DNA of 64,000 nt, from NCBI GenBank assembly GCA_949358305.1, contig OX442314.1, positions 29,745,118 to 29,809,117 of the forward strand, written 5' to 3'. The translations under genes and the position numbers were made by a program. Shown piece by piece: positions 34,885 to 46,745 of the stretch; position 1 is the stretch's first letter, and every line of letters begins with the position of its first letter. The notes below the pieces were generated by a model, which worked only from the letters and a program-made list of their open reading frames with translations, was not told where the DNA came from and made no database searches. This DNA is from Strigamia acuminata. Taxonomy: Eukaryota; Arthropoda; Chilopoda; Geophilomorpha; Linotaeniidae.

Positions 34885-35010
34885 TACAGCCGTCAGTTGA
34901 AGTGCTATATCACTTGACCGGCAATCGGAGGATTTGAGCTCAACTCCTGGTCCAGGAATATAATGGAGTCTGAGCTGTTCGACTTTTTCTTCCAATTAGT
35001 GGTTGCAGTA
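34885..35010 (+). mobile_element. tRNA-derived SINE, second copy
   Basis: An A-box-like GTCAGTTGAAGTGCTATA is followed by a B-box-like GAGCTCAACTCC. After it comes GGAGTCTGAGC, matching the tail of the copy at 3808-3945. The tRNA part does not fold into a full cloverleaf. Confidence 0.45.
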
Positions 35011-36624
35011 AAACTCACCTCTCTTTTCTTGTCAAATTTGCCTTCATTTGAATAACAGATAGAAACAATCTAAATTTTCATTTTTCTAACAATACAGCTG
35101 GAATTCAAGAAATTGTTGGCGATAAATTGTTGAAGTGACTTCATTTCCTGGTGATGGAGAATGCAAATAAGGTTTTTCCTAAGCAGAAAAGCCAATAGAA
35201 AAAAATTGTGTGATCGGTTGTGAAATTGAGAGTGAGTGAGGTGAATAAGGAGTTTGGATATGCACACGGCAACCTGAGCGTGTAAACTTTCCTTCAATTT
35301 CGGCACACGCCTTTGACAAACTATTTATGACAGTATACACTGATACAGTTATTTCAGTGAACTCTTCTTCTTCTTCGCCGGAGTCCTGCACGCTTGTGCA
35401 CTAATAGCATTATTACTGTCTAACAGTCGGTGCTACTTCAGCTGTTATCGCCAGTATAAGCCATATGCTTACTCTCTTTTATTGTCTCAGGTTACATGGT
35501 GGATATAGGTAATAACGGAGCAGAATGCCATCTGTGACATGAGTGTGTCACATTTCTTGACATTTTGCTTAGTCAACTTGTGCTTTTTTTGTATTAACAC
35601 GCACTGCGCATGTCTGGAGATATTTCTTGTTGCAATGTAAGAATTAATAGGGGTTGGTTTATGTAAAACAATGTCCCAGGATGCACACTTTGTAGCAGAC
35701 ATGGGCTTAAGATTTAATGGTTAAGTTTAAAGTTGTGCGCTGTGGGACTAATTGTCACTTGCTCAAAGTGGCGTGTTGGGGTCAAATTTAAGGATTCATA
35801 CATGGTTGACAACAATCAGAATGAGTAATTGAGTGTGTTGTATGAAAATCATTTTAAAATGGAATTTTTGGTGGTTTAATCTCAATTTTTGGAATTTTTC
35901 TATTTTCTAGTTGAGTTTTGAATTCAAAACTGAACTGGCATTTGAATTATTTCTCAGGCAATGATTGTTAGGCTAACAATTTGTATTTTTTTTAAAATTT
36001 AATCAATTATATTGTTGAGGAGATAATCAGTCAATAATATTCACTTTGTTTCATATTGAGTCAATTACATTGTTCAACAATAAAAGAAAATGTGGATATT
36101 TTACTCGGAAAGTAGTATCATGACAAAAGTCATAAAAACTGCCTTGAATGAAGTATTTTGTTCTGGAAAAGTACAAAAGGAGTGAATTTATTGCTCTGCT
36201 CTGGCAGAATTTTCTTTGATGATACTCGCTACATCTAGCATTAAAAAATTCAGCTTTTCCAGACGTCACGCAATTTTCAAGCTGAACGACCTAATCAAAT
36301 CTTTCTTTTTGTCTGGGAAATTGATCACACTTTTTTTTTTATCTGCATTCACATCTAGCTTCTAATCAAACAAGGGTGGGCCTAACTTCTATCGATCGGC
36401 TGCATTATTATTCCTCAATTTGTGTTTGATGTGTGGTAAAGTGGACTAATTAGATTGTTATTAATGCACAATAGTCGCATTACCATTTTTTGAAAATAGA
36501 ATTGAAAATGAAAAAAAAAAAACAATGAATGGATACCATTTATTAAATTTCTTACCACTTTATTAATACACGTGAATGCACAGCGAGAAGATTGAATTCT
36601 AACAAGAATGCAGTCACGTGACAA
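35011..36624. other. AT-rich noncoding stretch
   Basis: Open frames exist on the minus strand but none shows a domain. No element boundary recognised. Confidence 0.4.
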
Positions 36625-36957
36625 GGGGCCGTCCATAAAATTACGTAATGTAAATTTTTGGATTTTTAGACCCGCCCCCTTCCCCCAATTTTCATATCTA
36701 AACCTGATGTTTAGAAAGTCTAATAAAACGGTCATGTCCGTCTGTCAGTCTGTCTGTCCGCATCAACAACTCAAAAACAAAAGCAGCTAGAGCCAAACGG
36801 GCAACTGCAATAAACCCAGCATACCTATATTAAGATCCTAAGGTGTTTTCGTACTTCTCCGACATTTACAATTACAATTACAATTGCAATTACTTTCAAT
36901 TTCAATTTTCAAATTTACAATTTACAAAACAAAATAATAATAATTTATGGATGGCCC
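36625..36957. mobile_element. 333-bp DNA transposon fragment with ACAA duplication
   Basis: The left end GGGGCCGTCCATAAAATTAC and the inverse of GGGCCATCCATAAATTATTA at the right are flanked by ACAA (36621-36624 and 36958-36961). The left end resembles a terminal repeat common in insect genomes (GGCCGTCCATAAATTACGTA). Superfamily not assigned. Confidence 0.65.
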
Positions 36958-37855
36958 ACAACAGAGCTCTTATATTTTCCTTTGGAAACGATTGGTCAGG
37001 TGACAAGAAATAAATAGTCAGCCATATTTTTGTTTAGTGACAGGTAAGACTCGTTTATGCGGATATAACAGACGACAGAAGGGGAAAATGGTATTCAGAG
37101 TGTTAATTTACGGGCGACGAACACTTCGTATGACAACATATTTTATTCGCTGGATTTAATTTATCCTCACACCGGTCGTGTTCTAACATTATCCGATGAG
37201 CCTGCCAACCATTTTCAAAATGACTAAACCCGTCTCCAAAAACAACTCCGCACTTGTTGCTTTATAAAAGTTAGAATACAATAAACTATATTTGATACAA
37301 GTGTAATATTGGTCTCCAAGCGAACCAAGCAAATGGTGTTATTTGTGCATTCGGTCACCAGTAGGGGTGCCATGTGAGCAGTTTGGTGGGTAACTTATGG
37401 GAAATGGCAAAGCGTCTAAGAGCCAAAAGCTGTTGGTATGAAGGAGTCACTAAGGTCAGATAGAATTTTTTCAATGTTGGTTGGAGAGTTGAATGTGTAA
37501 ATCCCAAACACAATATCGGTTGTGTCTATGGATTGTTGCCGCTAAGCAATTGGCACTATTTGGTATTGCCACTGCTCACTGGAGTCACCGCTGAGCTTTG
37601 TTGTAGCTTGTCTTTGTAGCTTCTGTCACAACCCATCATTGCCACGACTCAGCATTGTTACCGCTTATCATTGTCACAGAAAACCATTGGAAAATTATGA
37701 CATAATGCAGTTTGGCTTCGCCCACAATAAGAAAACTACAAATTAACAGTGTTATAATGTTATTTTGCAATGGGGTAACCATTGTTACGATCACATGATC
37801 ATATCACCTGACCTCATTTTTCCAAAGGTCTATTTATAATTTCTTCGGCTCAGCT
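36958..37855. other. Noncoding stretch
   Basis: No gene. Near 37550-37680, words such as CATTGTCAC and CATTGTTACC recur loosely, leading into the tandem array. Confidence 0.4.
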
Positions 37856-37968
37856 TTATTGCTACTTCGCTTTGTTGTTACTCCGCTTTGTTGTTAGTCC
37901 GCTTTGTTGCTACTCTGCTTTGTTGCTAATCCGCTTTGTTGCTACTTCGCTTTGTTGCTACTCCGCTA
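37856..37968. repeat. 16-bp tandem repeat, about seven units
   Basis: The unit CGCTTTGTTGCTACTC repeats with one or two changes per copy. Confidence 0.9.
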
Positions 37969-38814
37969 AAACATTTTTAAAAAAAAATTGATTCAGAGGG
38001 TTGAAAGATAATCATTTGATGGGTGCAGCTGGCTTTGATAGGTGAAATTAATCCAAAGACTGGCACTCTGGCTGCAGGCCCAAGACTGCCAAGTATGACA
38101 TAATATTGACTGTGTTCTCTTTGTTATTGTTGTTGGCTGCTAATGGTTTATTTCTGGATCCTTTTTGCTCATGTGTTGGTTGTCATTCAATTTGTAATCT
38201 GCAGTGTATTGTGCTTTTCTCTTCTTCAGTTAGCTTGTTAGAAGGAGATGATTTGCTCACACTTATTGGTTTTTGTTGGTAAGAAATTGTGTTTGAACAT
38301 GTTTTTTAATCTTTGACACAGGAAATCAAATTTGGCTATTGATTATCGAAGACCGCTTCTTCCGGCGACATTACAAGATAAAGTCGAACGGCTTTGCGGA
38401 AGAGATTAAGTGCTTGCAGTATTAGTTTCTGCTAATTAGAACTCAATAATTTGAATAAAATCAAAATTGGTTTCAATTTTAAATCAATATTTGGATGAAG
38501 CTTGATTAAGCTTTACGCTGAAGACTTCTAAGTGCTAGCAGCCTCTGGGGAATAAATTTCCAAGTTTTGGAAGCAATAAACCACCTAATTCCATACTAAA
38601 CAAACATAAAACCATTGCATTTCTTTGAAATTTTTAAAGGAATTTAGTCAAGATTTAATTAAAGTGTTATTGTTGGGTATAATAGATCAAACTGATCTTT
38701 AAATATAATTGTCAACCACAATTATATTACAGTTAAGACAATAAATGTTGTTTACTATAGGCTTGTCCAATTTATTAAATATTTACTAGTACTTTAAAGA
38801 AAAAATACCAGGGG
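37969..38814. other. AT-rich noncoding stretch
   Basis: No gene or element recognised. Confidence 0.4.
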
Positions 38815-39040
38815 GAGGGCTTGGACCCTTACCTCCGGTCTAGTCCGAGACCTGATCTCCAGATTGTGAGTGGCCAGTGTAATGTATCTTTTGGTGATTG
38901 GCCGCTAGATGGCGGAACTTGTATGAGGGGTGGGGAAGTGAGTGCTGGAACGTCACTTCCTGTTCCGTGTGTGAGAGTGACCACTGGTCAAGCATGTTAT
39001 ACCAGGAAATAAATCCAGTTGTTAAGTTCTAAATAATTGT
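38815..39040. promoter_or_regulatory. GC-rich island with CTCF-like motif, possible LTR remnant
   Basis: A 200-bp GC-rich block in AT-rich DNA contains CCGCTAGATGGCGG at 38902-38915, close to the conserved animal CTCF core. It ends with AATAAATCC and a T-rich tail, as LTR 3' regions do, but no primer-binding site or second copy is present. A 63-codon frame (38821-39012) has no recognisable domain. Confidence 0.25.
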
Positions 39041-40058
39041 CATCCATTTACTGCAAGTACTTAGTACAGAGTACTATTAGTAAATAGGACAATGTCAACG
39101 AGGTTTTGTAAAAAGACCATTGTCGCACGCTCCCACAAACTTGCGCCATTGTGCTATTGCAATCTGCTGTAACTTTTCACAATAAAAAGCTGCCAGCAGT
39201 TGCAAGCTTCAGTTTTTCAGACTGCTACCATTAAGTCTGAAACTTGCGACTGGCAATGGCAGGGCATTAGAAAGAGATCAAGCTTTTATACTCATAAATA
39301 ACGGACGATACTCGCATGTTAAAGTGCTATCAACCAGAAAGTTTTTGAAGTTTAGTTGAGCGGATGGCAAGATCTATTGAACAAGAATTCACCATAAACT
39401 AGCAATCAAAGTATCTTGTTGGGTTTGTCCTTCAATGTTGAGATTAAAATACAAACACTCATGTGGTAACAACAGCCAATGCCAATAGCAGGTGCAGAAG
39501 AGATAAGTCACTTTTTTAAGTCAAACAAGTGATTTCAATTTCACTTAATCTTAATCTTCTTATTTGAATTCGTTCAAGTTGACTTCTCAGAGATACGATG
39601 TAAAGAAACGTCATATCCTGTTTAAGAGAGGTCATTTCAGTCAATTTAAGTCAATTTGTCTTTTGAGGATTGAATGCATCGTTGTTAATTGCATAGGTGT
39701 TAGATTAGTATTGTTGATGATTGGTATTGGAGTTATTGGAAAATTCTTACACTTGGGCAAAGTTTAGTTTGACTATTGTAGAATTGATCAAATGTGGTGC
39801 TGGTGAGTTGTTCAATATTTTGACTCGGCAGTAAAAGTTTTATCTTCGATGAAGCAATCGATACTGTACATACATCTTCTACAAAGCATTTAACTTATTT
39901 TTTCCATTGTTTCTTCAGATGAGACAACAGCGTGCTAAGCTAATGCATACAGTTTAGATTTTTTACTTTTTTATTTTTGCATTTTGTAATGATTAAAGTA
40001 ATAATTGAAGAAATGGCAAGCAATAGAAGTAATAATTGAAACAATAAAATTAATCTTT
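39041..40058. other. AT-rich noncoding stretch
   Basis: No gene recognised. Confidence 0.4.
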
Positions 40059-40200
40059 GAAGAAATGCAAACAATGCAAGAAATGCGTAACAAAATACAA
40101 ACAATGCAAGAAATACGTGACAAAATGCAAACAATGCAAGAAATACGTGACAAAATGCAAACAATGCAAGAAATACGTGACAAAATGCATACAATGCAAG
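40059..40200 (+). repeat. 30-bp minisatellite that stays open as a heptad-like ORF
   Basis: Four to five copies of a unit reading ATGCAAACAATGCAAGAAAT then ACGTGACAAA. Because 30 is a multiple of 3, the plus frame 40005-40241 (78 codons) stays open and reads as repeated MQTMQEIRDK. That would form a charged coiled coil. The minus strand is open in two frames as well, so openness is a property of the repeat and a gene is unlikely. Confidence 0.85.
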
Positions 40201-40241
40201 TAATAATTAAAGAAATGAAGAAATATAAAAGCAATCGATAG

Positions 40242-41079
40242 AAATATTAGAGATTAAGAAGATTACAATTAGCAATTGCTATCGCTTTAATTTATTGATG
40301 ACTTGTGTCATTTCATTTCGTCCACAAGTAAATATGGATTTAATCTTTAGAAATGTAACCAAACGCACTGGCTTGGAAACAGCAATAGTGGTGGAATTTA
40401 GTGAATGGAATTTATCATTTCATAGATATGAATGGGGATATGTATGGATTATGATCAAATATTGAAGAGGTTGTCATTCCAAAGCGAGGAATTTGACATA
40501 CAGAATCAACGTGTTTGATGTAAATGTCGATGCCCTGAAAACTACAGACAAAAGAGAAACAATGGGAACATTATTCTTCACTTGCAGTAATTTTGCTGCA
40601 TTTAATGACAGAAATACTTGATTCACTAATAAAAACTTCTTTTTATGTCTTATTATTGAAACACGAGCGAAAAACACACTGGTCTGCGTGATATTTCGGT
40701 ATTAAAAGCAAAGTGCACGCATGTGGTGGATTTCGCACATTTTACTTTGCTTTGTTTTGGACATGTGGCATCATGAATAGTGAATTATGAATTATGAGTA
40801 GTTGCGATGTCACATGTCCAGCAGCTTGATTCACCAAGTTTAATGATAAAATTTGCTTTTTTACTCAAAAAATAAAAAAGTAGTGTTCTGACGCACAGTA
40901 AAGAATTGTGTGTGTTGTAACTGTTTGAAACAATGTGAAAGAGAGGTGCATTTAAATATAAGAAAAAAACATTGTTTAAGTCATGTGAATACTTTATTTA
41001 AAAAATAAATTTATATTTAATAATATAATGTTTTAAAATGTCTGGAAGCAATGTTTTATGCTGTTACTTTTTCAAAATA
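40242..41079. other. AT-rich noncoding stretch
   Basis: No gene recognised. Confidence 0.4.
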
Positions 41080-41277
41080 CATGATTGTTCAGTTTGTTAA
41101 GTTTATTGGTTGCTACGTCAAGTGGTTTTTGAATGTTATGATTGATTGTTTAGTCTGGACACAAAATGGCTTCCCGTAACTCGAACGTTTGTATTTTAGC
41201 CTACTTTTATGTAGCCCTACACTAGTGAATAGGCTCGGCCAATAGGAACTGGTGTGTTTCTAACGGTGAGCCAGAGT
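41080..41277 (+). mobile_element. MITE family A, right half
   Basis: It contains TTTATTGGTTGCTACGTCAA, TGGACACAAAATGGCTTCCC and AATAGGCTCGGCCAATAGGA and ends GCCAGAGT before ATA. It is nearly identical to 20493-20623. The left terminal repeat was not found. Confidence 0.7.
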
Positions 41278-41340
41278 ATATATTGCACATTCCCACAAAC
41301 TCCAAAAAGTCGTTTATATGCTTGCCTCGCAGTGAAGCTC

Positions 41341-41396
41341 GCCTTGTAGTGATTGCAGTACTAGATCGAGTACTGCAATTGGCATGATTACAAGGC
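41341..41396. repeat. Two-stage perfect hairpin
   Basis: The outer stem GCCTTGTA (41341-41348) pairs with 41389-41396. The inner 11-bp stem ATTGCAGTACT (41352-41362) pairs with 41369-41379 around a 6-nt loop. At 56 nt it is short for a microRNA precursor, and it is not part of an identified element. Confidence 0.8.
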
Positions 41397-41886
41397 AGAA
41401 GCAGTGTATTTAGCTCTTATACAAGTCAAATGACACATTTCTGATTACTTGCTCACATCGTCATGGCCTTTTTGCACATTCTCAATATCTTCTTCGCTAT
41501 CGTCAGACTTGTATTTTCATCAACATTACTGTTCGTAATATGATTCGCAGAAACCATATGCATACCATTAGCATGCCATTCCATCAGATTCTTGATCTGT
41601 TGATAACTAATAGTGTATTTCAGCGCGTAAGGTATGCGTGGTACTTTCCCATCATGCAGAAGGCTTTTGTTCTGTGTTGTTGTACAAATCTAATTTAACG
41701 AATACACTCTTTCACATTTTGAATGAGGCACTTTTAAGTTTCTTCCTATGACTAGCATGGAATGATTTCACTGCATTATTCGTACGAGATGGTTCGTTTG
41801 CAACTGTTATTCTTGCGACACCAACTTCATAAAAATGAAGATTCCAGCTTTGTCGTAATGACGACTCTTTGGAAGATGAAACTTTT
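41397..41886. other. Noncoding stretch
   Basis: No gene recognised. Confidence 0.4.
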
Positions 41887-41960
41887 CAGTGGAAAAAATA
41901 TGGCTTTAGGAAATGTAAATGTTGCAAAAATTCATGTGTAAATTTAAGCTCTACAGTTTT
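41887..41960. mobile_element. Single end of the GTT-duplication MITE family
   Basis: CAGTGGAAAAAATATGGCTT matches the terminal repeat of the element at 32526-32778. It is followed by TGTAAATTTAAGC. No second end found. Confidence 0.55.
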
Positions 41961-44900
41961 TGTAAAGTTGTTGTAAAAATCAAACAAAGATTAGATGAAA
42001 GAGCAAAATAGACAGAATTTAAGAAAAAAGAGTCGCATACAAATAAATTATTTTAAATTTTTGTTTTTGTAATTTAAAACAACTGATGGTTCCTTTTATA
42101 TCTTAACTATATAGAAGGCAGACTATCCTTTAAATCATATTTTATTTATTAAATTCAAAATTTTTTTGTGGAAGAAACTTATTTCGACTTTAGTATGCTG
42201 TTCCAGCGTTTTAGCAGTTTCTTAGCGAACGTTTGTCTTATAACTACAATTCTGTTCAAACCTGCTCAATACCCTGCACAGATTCATGATACCCAGTCAA
42301 AGTCTCAAAGAGCGGGAAATGAAGAAATGCGCCATGTTTGATTTTCATGCACTTATTTAAGCGCAATTCGCACTCTCACAGGCGTGGGTGTACGTGTCTT
42401 CATGTTTTCTGATTGCTCCCAACTGGTTTTTTTTTATCAAATGAAAATAATATTATCAATTTTATCAATTCTTTCTGTGTAGATTCCTGAATAATAAAAA
42501 AATGAAAATAATTTTTAAAAATAAAAATAATTTTTCAATATATTATAATAATCACAAACTGATGTTTAATATTTAATATTTAATCTATTTTTTTCTTCTT
42601 TTTTATAGGTAAGTGATGGTTTCTTTTGCATATTTTCTTTTTCATACAAGACAGCTGAAGGTAATAATCATTTTTTGTTGTGCAGTGTTGCCCCTGTAAT
42701 GCAATAGTTATTTTTCACTTTATATAAAAAAAAAATTTGCTTATCTTCTTGGAACATTTTTTCACTCATACCACTCTATAAATTGGCAATCCTTTACTCA
42801 AAGTCTAAGATTAATAGTGATAGGTTAATAACAAGCCTATCTGGCTATCTTTGTGTGTTCATCCATTTCAAGTTACTTCGTAAACTGTAAATTACAACCA
42901 GGAGTACGTATGAGTACACAGTTTGCGGCAGGTACTTTTTCCTTACAATTATGACATTTTTTACACTATATTTAGTGTAAGGTAAAAGTGTTAAGGTTTG
43001 GGTTGCGGTTGAAGTTTCGTGTTATAGTTATAAAATTAGACTTAACCTTATACATGTCACGTGATTATCGAAACTAGTATTGTCTTGTTAGCATAAAAAG
43101 AGATAACTTTTGTTTTAAATTGTTTTAATACAATGCTGCAACTTTATTGTTGTGAATTTAAATGAATTCAAAGCAGAAACAATTAGATAAACCGTAACAT
43201 GTGCTCCGCGAGTGAATGAAGCGGAGAATTCAAAATGGCGGCAAAAGAGGTCATTGATGATCCAAATTTTTAGTCAGTGACGTAAATAGTGGAATACTAC
43301 CGGATTGGCTACGATATTTTCAGAAATAGTGTAAGCTCCAGTGGAGTTATAAGTTTTCCACTATACTTATAGGCATAACGGGAGTTTTATTAGCGAAAAG
43401 TACCTTTGTTACGGTGAGCATCGTCCATCTAATCCAAGATGGATGTCTAACAGGGCTACTTTATCCATAAGACCAACTAGGCACAGTACCTAGAGCCTTC
43501 GAACCAGCAGCAGACTCAGGAATTTATGTTAGCGGGATTCAGGGGCGTTCATTTTACTTTTAAAATTATTAGGCCTAATATTAAGTTTAACGACCGGAAT
43601 AGGGAAATAAACTGCGCAGAATGGAGTGCGCAGTATGAATTTTGCAAACCGGACCCGAACCATTGGTGCACTTTTTTCTGCAATTTTTCCATTGTGCATT
43701 TGTAAAATCAATGTTGCATTGTTGCAATAATCTAAAAATCTTCTCCAGACGCCGCTGTTAACAGCACTTTCTCAGTCTAGTGCTGGCAAATGGCATTCCG
43801 CCAAAAAAGAGACGCTTTTTCCTATTTTGTCTCGATTTGCAAGAATGTTTTTTTTATCATTGTTTAAAATGCTGATTTATTCATTTAATAAAGAGTTGTA
43901 CGTTTTTTTGCCTCTTTAATTAATGAAAGTGTTTAGAAATGCAAAGATGTGTCGCGTGCATCCTCCGTCTATACTTGCACGACCCATTAAAAGTTCTTTT
44001 ACTTACCGGTTTTTAGGACTTTATTTATACAGTCGAAAGAGATAAAAATAGAAGAATAAAACAGGATTTTATGCGCGCGCAACATTGAACCGGCGGAATT
44101 TGTAACAAACGTCGTGCGCCTATTAATCTGTTGCTCTGTAATTCATGCGCGCCTGCGACGTTTGCCAGAACGGATGATGTAATTGGGTAAAGGGATCTTA
44201 TTGTGCGTATAATCGACTATTGCGTTAAAGCTACTCGCTCACACCATCTCACTTCCGGTTTTTGTTATGTTATATTTTTTTTATTTTTTTTTTTTTGGTT
44301 TATTTATTATTATTATTTTAGTGAATGCGCCTCGTTTTCGTGATAAAGAGGACGCAGTGGAGATAGCAAAGTTTCTATTTCCTAACGATATGTCGTAAAG
44401 TGGAAACGGTCATTTTACTTTGAATTTTTTACGACGATTTAACGTTATTTTAAGAAATTGTGACGTCGTGCATCGTATCGTGCGTTTTTTATGATGATTA
44501 GACCTCAAATATGTATTTTTTTTTTTAATTTTTTTTTTTTTTTTTTTTTTGGGATATTGCGAATTTTGTGGGAAAATAAATGAATCGAGTTTTGAATTTT
44601 GTGATGGAAAAAATGGAATTTTATTAGTTAGGGAGTGAGTTTTGAAGAATTATTGGCATTATAACGGTAGAAAAGTTTCCGGAGCACATTTTGAGGGTGG
44701 GGGAGGGGGGGGGGGTTAGAAATCCGAGACGGAAGATGGAAAAATGGAAAAGCCGAAGGGAGGAGGAAAATTTCATCAGTTTGTGGGCATCAACTGTTCA
44801 AAGTGAGACGAGGAAAGACGTTGAGTTTTGGTGGGGTTGAAGGTTTGTGTAATCAAATTTGAAATGATCAAAAACGATGGGTATTGCGTGTATTGCAAGT

Positions 44901-45084
44901 GATGTAGTTTGCCCACACAGGAGTGTGATCGCGTATGAATGTTTTTCGGATATTGGGCTAGGTATAGAATATCCAAAAATATTTGCTCTGGCGAAGATTC
45001 TGGGCGGGCTTGGCGCGGGGGAAATGATTGGATATTTTTTTTTATTAAGAAATGTGATAAGGTAGAAAAATTAGGGTTTTTTTT
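41961..45084. other. AT-rich noncoding stretch
   Basis: No convincing gene. A YY1-type motif AAAATGGCGGC is at 43232. T-runs lie around 44272-44298 and 44516-44551, and a G-run at 44700-44715. A 62-codon frame (44877-45065, beginning MGIACIASDVVCPHRSVIAY) is hydrophobic and unrecognised. Confidence 0.4.
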
Positions 45085-45490
45085 ATGGAAAAAAATTGTT
45101 TTCTGCATAAAACTTGCAATAGTATGTGCTAAAATGTTTTTTTTAGATAAAATAGTCTGTAGTGTATATCAAAAATGGATTTTTAGACGAAAAGAGGACG
45201 GGATTTTTGTGCAAAATGCGTTTTTTAGACAAAATAGATTGCAATTTATGCACAAAATTTGTTTTTTAGACAGAATGGACTGCAATTTACGTGCAAAATG
45301 CATTTTTTAGACAAGATGGACTGCAATTTATGTGCAAAATGGATTTTTTAGACAAAATAAATTGCAATTATGTGCAAAATGCATTTTTTTTTACAATTGT
45401 GACTGATATTTATGTGCAAAATTAATTTTTTTGACAAAATAGTCTGTAACTTATGTACAAAATGGATGGTTTTAGACAAAATAGACGGAA
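45085..45490. repeat. Minisatellite of about 54 bp, seven to eight degenerate units
   Basis: Units share GTGCAAAATGCATTTTTTAG followed by ACAAAATAGACTGCAATTTA with drift. The core is the reverse complement of the word repeated at 46.3-46.7 kb. Confidence 0.85.
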
Positions 45491-46309
45491 ATGTTAGTAC
45501 ACATTTCATATTTTTCGACAACAAAATTGCAGACGTATTTTCTGTTACACAAAAAGTTCCAAAATTACCACATATCTGGCTTTAAATAAAACACTTGTTA
45601 TTTCTTCAAATAACACAAGAACACACTGAATTTTTAATTAGACTGTCACAGTCTAAAAATTGATTATACATTTGCACACTCTGGTGTCAGAACAATACAT
45701 TAGATCAAATCATCAATACAACTTAATATAAAAACATTTTCTTGTGCGATTATAAACCAAATGTAAAAGTCAATTGTGTTTGTGTCCGACCTAGAGGGCG
45801 TTTGTTCTACATACAGTAAGTGCTCGGAATATTGCCGAACGTTTACTAGATGTGCGTTATTTGTAAATTCAAGGATGTGGTATAAGATAGTTTGTGATAA
45901 CACGAATTATAGATGAGCGAGGGAGCACACAGCGCATAGCAGGAATTGCCCAGAGGAAAAGCATTTGAGTTTTCTCAATGCACAATCTAAAAAAGCAGAA
46001 AAATTTAGATCCAAACCGGATACTTCAGAGCTCTTGCCTAGTTCCTCTGGGGCACATCTAACAACAACAGCCGGCTTCGGTGGGTTGGGAGGTTTGCTGG
46101 CTGCTTTTTTGCTTTGCTGATTCTGAGGATTTTTTTCAAGAGGAAGATTCTGAAAGGGTGAGCTGTTTTAGAGGGAAAGGAAAGCAGTAGGTGGTTTATT
46201 TCTTTGACAGTCTAAATTTTGTGCTGCCAAAAAAATATGGTAAAGATAGTGCCAGTTTAATTCGGTGTACTGTATTGTGATGATTGCGGTAGAGTAAAAG
46301 TTTACAAAC
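45491..46309. other. Noncoding stretch between two related minisatellites
   Basis: No gene recognised. Confidence 0.4.
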
Positions 46310-46745
46310 AGATAAAAATGCATTATTTTATTTGAAAATGCATTATTTTGTCTAAAAATGCATTTTTTTTTGTCTAAAAATACATTTTTTTTGTCTAACA
46401 ATGCATTTTTTTGTCCAAAAATGCAATTTTTTTGTCCAAAAATGCAATTTTTTTGTCCAAAAATGCAATTTTTTTGTCCAAAAATGCAATTTTTTTGTCC
46501 AAAAATGCAATTTTTTTGTCTAACAATGCATTTTTTTTTGTCCAAAAATGCATTTTTTTTGTCCAAAAATGCATTTTTTTTGTCTAACAATGCATTTTTT
46601 TTGTCTAAAATGCATTTTTTTTGTTTGAAAATGCATTATTTCGTCTGAAAATGCATTATTTCGTCTAAAAATGCATTATTTCGTCTAAAAATGCATTCTA
46701 TGGCTTAAAAATGCATTCTATGGACCTGAAAATGCAATTTTTTCA
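46310..46745. repeat. 20-21-bp minisatellite, about 20 units
   Basis: The unit TTTTTTTGTCCAAAAATGCAA, with GTCTAA variants, repeats; the central six units are identical. Open frames on both strands across it come from the repeat. Confidence 0.93.

Noticed and set aside
38821-39012. 63-codon frame in the GC island as a gene
   Set aside because: No domain, no codon pattern and no splice context. The block looks regulatory or LTR-derived.
46168-46648. Open frames of 140 and 96 codons over the 46.3-46.7 kb array
   Set aside because: Both strands are open because the 20-21-bp repeat lacks stops. The translations are simple repeats of a KKNCIFGQ or FFCPKMQ type.
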